Source of the DNA: Planctomycetota bacterium | GTDB lineage: Bacteria > Planctomycetota > MHYJ01 > JACPRB01 | NCBI GenBank assembly: GCA_035574235.1 | Contig: DATLZA010000051.1 | Span: forward strand, 1-46,702 | Direction: 5' to 3' | DNA length: 46,702 bases | Shown: positions 25,264-34,296 of the stretch, one piece after another | Layout of the letters: the number at the start of each line of letters is the position of its first letter | Position numbering within the stretch: the first letter of the stretch is position 1 | The notes under the pieces: model-generated | The model's input: only the letters and a program-made list of their open reading frames with translations | Databases searched by the model: none | Told to the model about the DNA's origin: nothing | Translations under genes and position numbers: made by a program

Positions 25264-25305
25264 GGCGGGGTTTTCCCGCCCCCGTCGCGCGGGGTTCGAT
25301 CCCGC
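25264..25305 (-). terminator. Hairpins at the end of the atp operon (weak terminator candidate)
   Basis: Two short hairpins directly follow the atpC stop: GCGGG/CCCGC (25289-25305) and GGCGGG/CCCGCC (25264-25280). Neither has a T run on the minus strand, so termination here is uncertain. Confidence 0.3.
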
Positions 25306-25709
25306 TATTTTCTGGACGCGACGCGCAGCCGGTTCCGGGCGCGTTCCATCGCGGCCCGGGCCTCTTCGCGGGCGGTCTCGGTGCGGGCGGCCGCGAGCTC
25401 TTCACGGGCGCGCCGCAGCGCCGCCTCCGCGCGCGGGACGTCGATGGCGGAAGCTTCCTCCAGGCTGTCCACTAGAAGCGTCGCCTTGTTCCGGGCGACC
25501 TCGAGGAACCCGCCCCCCGTGGCGAAGAGGCGCTCCCCTCGGTCCGTTTTCAGGCGCACTTCCCCCGGCCGCAGCGTGCACAGAAGCGGAGCGTGACCCG
25601 CCAGGATCCCGAGGTAGCCCTTTTCGGCCGGGACCACGAGCGACTCGGCCTCTTCCGAAAGGACCACGCGCTCAGGCGTGACGATCTCGACCGCGAACTT
25701 TCTTGCCAT
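25305..25709 (-). CDS. atpC: ATP synthase F1 subunit epsilon
   Basis: A 134-residue central-stalk subunit. The N-terminal beta sandwich (FAVEIVTPERVVLSEEAESLVVPAEKGYLGILAGHAPLL) and the C-terminal two-helix region (AEAALRRAREELAAAR ... RNRLRVAS) are both present, so it can probably act as the usual regulatory brake on hydrolysis. It starts 38 bases inside the preceding small membrane protein gene, an unusual overlap that separates it from atpD. Confidence 0.93.
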   Translation of the reverse strand: MARKFAVEIVTPERVVLSEEAESLVVPAEKGYLGILAGHAPLLCTLRPGEVRLKTDRGERLFATGGGFLEVARNKATLLVDSLEEASAIDVPRAEAALRRAREELAAARTETAREEARAAMERARNRLRVASRK

Positions 25710-25866
25710 AAATCTTGATCGCTTCGGAAGCCACCGTGACCAGGAAGTACAGCACCGTCAGGCCGAGCAGGATCAGGGGGCCCCAGAAGCCCTTCCGGAG
25801 GATCAGGAGCATCGCGGCGACGAGCACGCCGGTCCCGATCAGAACGCTCAGAAGGGACTTCTTCAA
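25672..25866 (-). CDS. Small membrane protein inserted between atpD and atpC
   Basis: A 64-residue protein with two membrane helices (about 6-23 and 28-48) and a basic tail (KIYGKKVRGRDRHA). The start is a TTG at 25866 with GGAGG 6 bases upstream. It lies 15 bases after atpD and its end overlaps atpC by 38 bases. AtpD and atpC are usually adjacent, so this is an extra gene in the operon. It does not look like atpI, atpZ or an N-ATPase atpQ/atpR protein. It could be an assembly or lipid-contact factor, though no function is known. Confidence 0.7.
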   Translation of the reverse strand: MKKSLLSVLIGTGVLVAAMLLILRKGFWGPLILLGLTVLYFLVTVASEAIKIYGKKVRGRDRHA

Positions 25867-25881
25867 AGGGCCTCCGCCGCG

Positions 25882-27321
<1,440 letters not shown>

Positions 27322-28185
27322 CTACCCTTTGAGGGCCTCCGCCCCGCCGACGATGTCGAGGAGTTCCTTGGTGATTCCCGCCTGGCGGGCCTTGTTGTAG
27401 ACGAGGGTCAGCGAGCTGATGAGGTCGGTGGCGCTGTCGGTCGCGTTGCGCATGGCGTTCATCCGCGCCGCGTGCTCGCTCGACATGGACTCCAGGAGCA
27501 GCCGGTGGAACGAGACCTCGACGTAGCGCGGGAGCAGCCGGTCCAGGATCCGCGCGGGCTCCGGCTCGAACTCGTACTCGGGCGCCGGCCCCCCGCGGGC
27601 GGCGGGCTCGACCGGGAGGAATTTCACGTGCCCCGGCCGGAAGGTGAGGGCGTTGACGTAGCGGGTGAAGAGCAGGTAGACCTCGTCCACCTCGCCCGAC
27701 AGGAACGCCTCCCGGAGGTCGCGCGTCATCGCCTGAATCTGCGCGAAGGGCACCTCCGTGGGAAGGCCCGTGTGGGCCGCGCGCACCTCGAGCCCCATTT
27801 TCCGCAGCCCCTCGGCCGCCTTGCGGCCGATCGCCACGACGCGCGCCGGCTGGGGGTGCTCCTCCCGGAACCGCTGCACGTACCGCAGCATGTTCGAGTT
27901 GTAGCTTCCGCAGAGCCCCTTGTCGGCCATCATGACCACAAGCCCGATCGACCGCACCTGGGGCCGCGGCGTGAAGAGCGGATAGTCGAGGTCCCGGACC
28001 TGCGCCACCAGCCCTTCCAGAAGCTCGCGGATCTTGTCCGAGTAGGGCCGCAGTTCGAGAAGCCGCTCCTGAACCTTCTTGAGCTTGGCGGCCGAGACCA
28101 TCTGCATCGCCCGCGTGATCTTGCGGATGTTTCCGACCGCGCGGATCTTGCGCTTGATCGCCCGGGCCGACTGGACGGCAGGCAT
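27322..28185 (-). CDS. atpG: ATP synthase F1 subunit gamma
   Basis: A 287-residue rotor-shaft protein. The N-terminal helix (SARAIKRKIRAVGNIRKITRAMQMVSAAKL) and C-terminal helix (SEHAARMNAMRNATDSATDLISSLTLVYNKARQAGITKELLDIVGGAEAL, quoted here by its ends only) carry the strongly conserved contact residues. Both signatures, ITRAMQMVSAAK and NKARQAGITKELLDI, are clear. The length is typical and no chloroplast-type redox insert is seen. Confidence 0.97.
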   Translation of the reverse strand: MPAVQSARAIKRKIRAVGNIRKITRAMQMVSAAKLKKVQERLLELRPYSDKIRELLEGLVAQVRDLDYPLFTPRPQVRSIGLVVMMADKGLCGSYNSNMLRYVQRFREEHPQPARVVAIGRKAAEGLRKMGLEVRAAHTGLPTEVPFAQIQAMTRDLREAFLSGEVDEVYLLFTRYVNALTFRPGHVKFLPVEPAARGGPAPEYEFEPEPARILDRLLPRYVEVSFHRLLLESMSSEHAARMNAMRNATDSATDLISSLTLVYNKARQAGITKELLDIVGGAEALKG

Positions 28186-28191
28186 GCGCGG

Positions 28192-29715
<1,524 letters not shown>

Positions 29716-29721
29716 GGCGCG

Positions 29722-30270
29722 CTATCTCCTTTGCAGCTCCCTGAAGCGTTCGGCGACCTCCCGCAGGCGGAACGCCGCCGTTCCGTCGATCACGGTGTCG
29801 CCGATGTGAACGAGGAGACCTCCCCCGACCGAGGGGTCGGCCTCCGCCTGAATCTCGATCTTCTTGCCCGTGAGCGCCGCCAGACGCCCCGACAGGCGCG
29901 CCCGCTGGTCCTCGGAGAGAGGCTTCCAGCTGCGCACCCGGACGCGGACGATGCCCTTGGAGGCGTCGGCCAGGCGGTCGAAAACGTCGGCCACCTCCGG
30001 AAGGATCTCCAGGCGTCCCTTGTCCACGAGGAGGTCGAGGAACCGGACGAAGAACGCCGGAGCGCGCCCTTCGAACGCGCGGCGCAGGAGCGCCTTCTTG
30101 GTCTTCCGGGGGATGCGCGGCTGGGCGAGCACCGCCCGGAAGGCCTTGTCGCGCCGGTAGACGTCCTTCAGCGCCAGAAGGAGCGTCTCCGTCTCCTCGG
30201 TGGCTCCTTCGGCGTCGGAGACGCGAAGGAGCGCCGCCGCGTACCTTTTGGCGAGCGTCTTTTCCGTCAC
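29722..30270 (-). CDS. atpH: ATP synthase subunit delta
   Basis: A 182-residue peripheral-stalk cap. The N-terminal helical bundle (LAKRYAAALLRVSDAEG) and the C-terminal conserved strand (ADPSVGGGLLVHIGDTVIDGTAAFRL) are present. Its start overlaps the stop of atpF by four bases, indicating coupled translation. Confidence 0.93.
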   Translation of the reverse strand: MTEKTLAKRYAAALLRVSDAEGATEETETLLLALKDVYRRDKAFRAVLAQPRIPRKTKKALLRRAFEGRAPAFFVRFLDLLVDKGRLEILPEVADVFDRLADASKGIVRVRVRSWKPLSEDQRARLSGRLAALTGKKIEIQAEADPSVGGGLLVHIGDTVIDGTAAFRLREVAERFRELQRR

Positions 30271-30776
30271 GGCTTCCGGATCCCCTCGAGCCGGCTGAGG
30301 TACCGCTCCACGAGCCCCTCGTGGAGGGCGTCGTTCATCGAGGAGCGCACGAGGTGGTCCGCGGCCGCCAGAGTCAGGCGGGCCGCCTCCTCCCGCAGCT
30401 CCAGGATCGCCTTGTCGCGTTCGATGGCCGCCTCTCGACGGGCCCGCTCCAGGGCGGCCTGGACCTGCTCCCGGGCTTCGGCCAGGACGCGGTCGCGCGC
30501 CTGGCGCGCTTCCTCCAGGGCCCGTTCGAGGCGCCGGCGGGCTTCCTCGTCCACCCGGGCCAGCCGCTCGCGCGTCTCGGCCAGCTCGCGCGAGACGCGG
30601 GCGTTCTCTTCCTCCGCCTTCCGGAAGGTTTCCTCGAACGACCGGCTCCGCTCGCCCAGGAGGCGCGCCAGCACCGGCCGCACGAAAAGCCAGAGGATGA
30701 CCAGGAGGCCCGCGAAGGCCAGAAGCTGGACCACGAACATCTGCAGGGGGCCGGCGGCGGCGACGACAGCCGTCAC
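30267..30776 (-). CDS. atpF: ATP synthase F0 subunit b (second b-type gene)
   Basis: A 169-residue stator protein starting with GTG at 30776. A single N-terminal membrane helix (about 12-32, VQLLAFAGLLVILWLFVRPVL) is followed by a long charged right-handed coiled coil and the C-terminal region that meets delta. A second b-type gene lies directly upstream, so the peripheral stalk is probably a b/b' heterodimer. Confidence 0.9.
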   Translation of the reverse strand: MTAVVAAAGPLQMFVVQLLAFAGLLVILWLFVRPVLARLLGERSRSFEETFRKAEEENARVSRELAETRERLARVDEEARRRLERALEEARQARDRVLAEAREQVQAALERARREAAIERDKAILELREEAARLTLAAADHLVRSSMNDALHEGLVERYLSRLEGIRKP

Positions 30777-30777
30777 G

Positions 30778-31305
30778 TCACTTCTCCTCTCCGAGGAACG
30801 CCCGGACCCGCGGGCCGTGGACGGCCGGGTCGAGCGGCGCCTCGATCACCTTCTCGGCCAGCGCCAGGGAGAGCCGGACGGCCTCCTCCCGGATCTTCTC
30901 GAGGGCGCGGCGCTTTTCCGCGAGCACCTCGGCCCGGGCCTGGTCCACCTGGCGGCGCGCCTCCTCCTGAGCCTGGGCCACCGACGCCTGGGCCTGAAGG
31001 AGCGCTTCCTTGAGAAGCGCCTGGGTGCGGTCGTACCCTTCCTTGTCCGCGCGGGCGAGGCGCTCCTCGATCTCGGCGCGGCGCCGCGCCAGCTCGGCGC
31101 GGTCGCGCTCGAGGGCCTCCCGGGCGGCGCGGATTTCCTCCTCCCGGCGGGTCATCTGGTCGAGGACGCGGCGGAAGAGGATCCGGCTGAGCGCCAGGAA
31201 CGTGACGACGAAGATCACGACCTGGGTGCCCAGGACCTTGAGGTTGATCCCGAGGTCCTCCAGGAGCCCGCCGCCCTGGAGGGAGGCCAGCGCGACGTCG
31301 ATCAT
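30778..31305 (-). CDS. atpF: ATP synthase F0 subunit b' (first b-type gene)
   Basis: A 175-residue b-type subunit. The membrane helix at about residues 26-45 (GTQVVIFVVTFLALSRILF) is followed by a long Glu/Arg/Ala coiled coil (to about 160). The N-terminal extension LQGGGLLEDLGINLKVLG precedes the helix. It differs clearly in sequence from the second b gene one base downstream. Which of the two is b and which is b' cannot be fixed without alignment. Confidence 0.88.
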   Translation of the reverse strand: MIDVALASLQGGGLLEDLGINLKVLGTQVVIFVVTFLALSRILFRRVLDQMTRREEEIRAAREALERDRAELARRRAEIEERLARADKEGYDRTQALLKEALLQAQASVAQAQEEARRQVDQARAEVLAEKRRALEKIREEAVRLSLALAEKVIEAPLDPAVHGPRVRAFLGEEK

Positions 31306-31315
31306 CGCGGAACGG

Positions 31316-31654
31316 CTAGTGCGCGGCCGCGGGAATCTTGCCGCCCCACATGAAGCAGATGAGCAGCATGTAGATCACCAGCGTTTCGATGAGCGCCAGG
31401 CCGATGATCATCATGCCCTGGATGCGGCCGCCCGCTTCCGGCTGCCGGGCCACGGCCTCCACCGCCGCGGAAATCGCGCGGCTCTGCCCGAAAGCGCCGC
31501 CCACGGACGCCAGGGCCAGTCCGAACCCGAGCGCCAGGCCGAGGTAGGAGTTCGCCCCGGCGGAGGCCGACGCGGAACCCGTCTGTTCCAAAGCCAGGGC
31601 GGGCGCCGCCATGAAACCGACGATCGCCAGTGCCGCAAGACCCGTCTTGAGCAT
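31316..31654 (-). CDS. atpE: ATP synthase F0 subunit c, with N-terminal signal-type extension
   Basis: A 112-residue ring subunit, longer than the usual 70-90. The ATG at 31654 is chosen because GGAGG lies 8 bases before it, inside a longer frame starting at 31672. Residues 1-22 form a signal-peptide-like extension (MLKTGLAALAIVGFMAAPALA), followed by two membrane hairpin helices with the loop RQPE (70-73). The ion-binding Glu is E90 in LALIETLVIY. Q57 (FGQSRA), T91 and Y95 add polar ligands like those in Na+-binding c rings, so Na+ coupling is possible but not shown. Confidence 0.93.
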   Translation of the reverse strand: MLKTGLAALAIVGFMAAPALALEQTGSASASAGANSYLGLALGFGLALASVGGAFGQSRAISAAVEAVARQPEAGGRIQGMMIIGLALIETLVIYMLLICFMWGGKIPAAAH

Positions 31655-31672
31655 TCCGAATCCTCCGTTCAT

Positions 31673-32512
31673 CTATCCGTGAAACGCATCATGCGCATGG
31701 GAATCGACGCGGGAACCCTCGTGGTCCTCGTGGTGTCCTTCGTGCACGACTTTGGAGGCCACGTAGATGGTCGAAAGCGTCGTGAAGATGAAGGCCTGCA
31801 GAAAACTCGTGAAGATCGCGAAGGCCAGCATCGGCAGCTGGACGGGGATCCACCCGCCCAGGCTCATCAGCTGCTCGATGACGTTGTCCTCGCCGAAGAT
31901 GTTGCCGTAGAGCCGCAGGGAGAGCGACATCGGTTTGGCCAGCTCGCCGATGAACTCCACGACGAGCATGAGCGGGGCCAGCCAGAGGACGTCCCCCAGG
32001 AAGTGCTTGAGGTATCCGACCACGCCGGTGGCGCGGAGGGCGTAGGACTGGACCATGATGAAGGTGGTGATTCCGAGCGCCGCCGTGGTCGAAAGCGTCA
32101 TCGTGGGGGCGCGGAAGCCGGGGACGATCCCCAGGAGGTTCATGGTGAAAATGAAGACGAAGACCGTGCCGAGATAGGGCACGTAACGGTCTCCCTGCGG
32201 CGGGGGGATGAAGCCGTGGACGAGATTGCGCAAAAGCTGGACGGCCCATTCGAAGACGTTCTGAAGGCCCCGGGGCACGCGGGCGTACCGGCGCGTCGCC
32301 AGCGAGGCCAGCGTGATCAGGAGGATCGACGCCAGAAGGGAAAAACAGATCGCGTCGAACCAGAACATGCCCAGAAACTCGTGCCGGGCGGGATCGTAGC
32401 GGTCGAAGCCGTACCAGCGGCCGATCGAGGTGTCCTTGACGAGCCTCCAAAGCGGGGTGAAGAAGGTGTAGGGAGGCTCGTGGGCGGCCTGCGCGGCTTC
32501 AGGGGTGAGCAT
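31673..32512 (-). CDS. atpB: ATP synthase F0 subunit a
   Basis: A 279-residue membrane subunit forming the ion half-channels. The essential stator arginine is R200 in KPMSLSLRLYGNIFGED. Five or six membrane helices are visible, and FTMNLLGIVPGF is typical. The C-terminus has an unusual His/Asp/Glu-rich tail (HEGHHEDHEGSRVDSHAHD) that could bind metal. It abuts atpE and starts 1 base after the atpI stop. Confidence 0.95.
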   Translation of the reverse strand: MLTPEAAQAAHEPPYTFFTPLWRLVKDTSIGRWYGFDRYDPARHEFLGMFWFDAICFSLLASILLITLASLATRRYARVPRGLQNVFEWAVQLLRNLVHGFIPPPQGDRYVPYLGTVFVFIFTMNLLGIVPGFRAPTMTLSTTAALGITTFIMVQSYALRATGVVGYLKHFLGDVLWLAPLMLVVEFIGELAKPMSLSLRLYGNIFGEDNVIEQLMSLGGWIPVQLPMLAFAIFTSFLQAFIFTTLSTIYVASKVVHEGHHEDHEGSRVDSHAHDAFHG

Positions 32513-32513
32513 G

Positions 32514-32891
32514 TCAGGCGGCCTCCCGGGGCCGGACGGCGGACGCCCGGATCGAACCCACGCTGAAGACGGCCACGACGAGGGTGATTCCGGCCAGGAC
32601 GGCCGCCGGATGGACGAGGTTGCGCGTCACGAAGAGATAAAGCGATCCGGCGTAGAGAAGGAGCTTCCCCGCCAGGAGGGCCACCGCCAGGGCGCGGGCT
32701 CTGGCGCTGCGGAGTCCCCGGGAGAGGACCCATCCCCAGGAGAGGAAAGGCGCCGCCCCGAGGGCGAATCCCAACGCCAACCCTCCGGGGACCGCCCACG
32801 TTTTCCACAGCACCCCTGAGACGGCCGCCGCCGCCGCCAGGACGGCCGCCGCGACCGCCAGAAGCCGCCGCAGGAGGGCCCGATCGATCAT
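32514..32891 (-). CDS. atpI: ATP synthase subunit I-like membrane protein
   Basis: A 125-residue protein with four predicted membrane helices, placed where atpI (UncI) sits ahead of atpB. The family helps assemble the c ring and may pass Mg2+. The start ATG at 32891 overlaps the atpZ stop as ATGA. The sequence is divergent, so the call rests on size, topology and position. Confidence 0.75.
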   Translation of the reverse strand: MIDRALLRRLLAVAAAVLAAAAAVSGVLWKTWAVPGGLALGFALGAAPFLSWGWVLSRGLRSARARALAVALLAGKLLLYAGSLYLFVTRNLVHPAAVLAGITLVVAVFSVGSIRASAVRPREAA

Positions 32892-33100
32892 TTGAGGCTG
32901 CGCGACACGGTTCGAAAGAGTTCCAGGATTCCCGCCACCGTTCCGAGCAGAACGCCCGCCACGACGAGCCACGGGCCGGTGCCGAACTTCCGGTCGAGCC
33001 AGCTTCCGAGGAGGTAGCCGGTGACGACACAGGCGACGATGACGAGGCCGACGCCCCAGAGCTCGAGAAGCCCACGGTCGCCGCGCCGGTCTACCGCCAT
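32888..33100 (-). CDS. atpZ: AtpZ/AtpI family small membrane protein
   Basis: A 70-residue protein with two membrane helices (about 13-31 and 42-60) and the family-like segment GYLLGSWLDRKFGTGPWLVVAGVLLG. This matches the AtpZ/AtpI (PF09527) group that opens many atp operons. It is the first gene of the operon. A ribosome site in the leader (AAGGAGG, 33122-33129) is about 20 bases from the ATG and paired in a hairpin, so initiation may be regulated. Confidence 0.82.
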   Translation of the reverse strand: MAVDRRGDRGLLELWGVGLVIVACVVTGYLLGSWLDRKFGTGPWLVVAGVLLGTVAGILELFRTVSRSLK

Positions 33101-33123
33101 GGCGGGCCCGCCTCTGCCGAAAC

Positions 33124-33143
33124 CTCCTTCCGCGGGGAAGGAG
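33124..33143 (-). promoter_or_regulatory. 5' hairpin in the atp operon leader
   Basis: CTCCTTCC and GGAAGGAG form a perfect 8-bp stem with a 4-base loop at the very start of the predicted atp mRNA (start near 33144). The right arm contains the AAGGAGG sequence, so the stem could protect the 5' end and hide the ribosome site. Confidence 0.65.
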
Positions 33144-33150
33144 TGCCGGT

Positions 33151-33178
33151 ATTCTAGTGACCTCGGGGACGGTGTCAA
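33151..33178 (-). promoter_or_regulatory. Strong sigma-70 promoter of the atp operon
   Basis: On the minus strand a perfect TTGACA (33173-33178), 16-base spacer and TAGAAT (33151-33156). It is back to back with the start region of the sigma gene. Confidence 0.85.
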
Positions 33179-33208
33179 GCAAATGTGCCGCGCGGCGGCT
33201 CTTCGGGT

Positions 33209-33214
33209 TATACT
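33209..33214 (+). promoter_or_regulatory. TATACT -10 box of the ECF sigma gene
   Basis: TATACT lies 36 bases before the GTG start. No clear -35 hexamer is visible at 17-18 bases, so activation or another sigma factor may be involved. GGGAGGGC (33235-33242) is the ribosome site. Confidence 0.45.
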
Positions 33215-33250
33215 GGAGCCGTCGGGTCTTTTTCGGGAGGGCGGCGGCGC

Positions 33251-33862
33251 GTGGAGGACACGGCGCTCATTCGAAGGTGCCTGAACGGCGGCGCGGAGGC
33301 GTACGGCACGCTGGTGAACCGCTACAGCGCGCGGATCCTCAGCCTCGCCTTCGCGATGACGGGCGACCGCCACGAGGCCGAAGACATCGCCCAGGACACT
33401 TTCGTTCGCGCCTACAAGGGGCTGGCGCGTTTCCGCCACAAGGCGAAGTTTTCGAGCTGGCTGTATCAGATCGCGCTCAATCTTTGCCGCGACCGCCTGA
33501 AGTCCCGCGGGCGCCAGGCACGCCGGGTCGAGGACGATGAGCTGGCGGTTCTGAGTCCCGACCCCGCCCGGCCGGCCCCGCGGGTGCTCGTGGAGGAGGA
33601 ATTCTCCCGGCGCACGCAGGAGGCGATCGCGGCGCTTCCGGTCCTGTACCGGGAGGCCTTCGTGCTGCGCCACCTGGCGGGAAAGGACTATTCCGAGATC
33701 GCCCGGATCCTCGGCGTGCCGGCCCAGACGGCGCGGGTGCGGGCCTACCGGGCGCGGGAGATGCTGCGCGAGAGTCTGGCTCCGAACGTGGACACCTTCT
33801 GGCGCGAAAAGGCGGCCCGGGAGAAAGCCAAAGCCGGGACCGTCCGGGAGGCGACACCATGA
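33251..33862 (+). CDS. ECF-type RNA polymerase sigma factor
   Basis: A 203-residue sigma-70 family factor with region 2 (LSLAFAMTGDRHEAEDIAQDTFVRAYKGLARFRHKAKFSSWLYQIALN, recognised by DIAQDTFVRAY and FSSWLYQIALN) and region 4 (ALPVLYREAFVLRHLAGKDYSEIARILGVPAQTARVRAYRAREML, recognised by YSEIARILG and a helix-turn-helix). Region 3 is absent, as in ECF factors. The GTG start at 33251 fits the domain border and ribosome site. The stop overlaps the small downstream gene as ATGA. Confidence 0.93.
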   Translation: MEDTALIRRCLNGGAEAYGTLVNRYSARILSLAFAMTGDRHEAEDIAQDTFVRAYKGLARFRHKAKFSSWLYQIALNLCRDRLKSRGRQARRVEDDELAVLSPDPARPAPRVLVEEEFSRRTQEAIAALPVLYREAFVLRHLAGKDYSEIARILGVPAQTARVRAYRAREMLRESLAPNVDTFWREKAAREKAKAGTVREATP

Positions 33863-34092
33863 AGAAGGACGACAAGAGGCTCCTTCACCGGGCGCTCGAC
33901 GGCGAGGTCAGCCGTTCCGAGACCCGCCGGCTGCGCCGGGCGCTCCGCGAGGACGACCGGGCGCGGGTCGAGTTCGAACAGCTCCGCAAGGTCGTCAAGG
34001 ACACGGAACGGATCAAAATCCTGCCCCCGCAGGATTTCACCCGCCGGGTGCTCGAAGAGACCCGCAAGATCCGGTCGCCGCGCCCGCGGTAG
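33859..34092 (+). CDS. Small cytosolic anti-sigma-like protein
   Basis: A 77-residue, highly charged, helical protein coupled to the sigma gene by a four-base overlap. The N-terminal LLHRALDGEVSRSETRRLRRALRED resembles the start of anti-sigma factors (the 'aLDGELs...' helix), and PPQDFTRRVLEETRKI resembles the following linker. It lacks the zinc-binding HxxxCxxC motif and any membrane helix, so it is either a minimal soluble anti-sigma factor or a truncated one. Function inferred from position. Confidence 0.6.
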   Translation: MKKDDKRLLHRALDGEVSRSETRRLRRALREDDRARVEFEQLRKVVKDTERIKILPPQDFTRRVLEETRKIRSPRPR

Positions 34093-34243
34093 ACCCGGTC
34101 GCCGCGCGCTTCTTTTTCGCGAAACATTCGCCCGGGGGGATCGTCTAACCAGCAGAGTCGATTGAAAAACGGAATGCGGCGCGGCGGGAGGGCCGGGGCC
34201 CGAAAGTTTCCCAACCCATAAACCCCCAGTTCTCCCCAGACAG

Positions 34244-34285
34244 ATGCCCGGGATCGTCGCACGGCGAGCCCCGGGCATTTTTTTT
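34244..34285 (+). terminator. Rho-independent terminator after the sigma/anti-sigma operon
   Basis: ATGCCCGGG (34244-34252) pairs perfectly with CCCGGGCAT (34270-34278) and is followed by eight T (34278-34285). The 150 bases between the anti-sigma stop and this hairpin hold no ORF, but contain G-rich (about 34170-34200) and C-rich (about 34205-34237) tracts that could pair. Confidence 0.9.
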
Positions 34286-34296
34286 CGGCCGCCCGG

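Noticed and set aside
25289-25305. A tRNA T-arm-like sequence (GCGGG, TTCGAT loop, CCCGC)
   Set aside because: No matching acceptor stem, D arm or anticodon arm is found upstream. The stem more likely belongs to the 3' end of the atp operon.
34244-34285. The strong hairpin as a terminator for argS on the minus strand
   Set aside because: The T run is on the plus strand only. Read from argS, the hairpin is followed by no U-rich tract.
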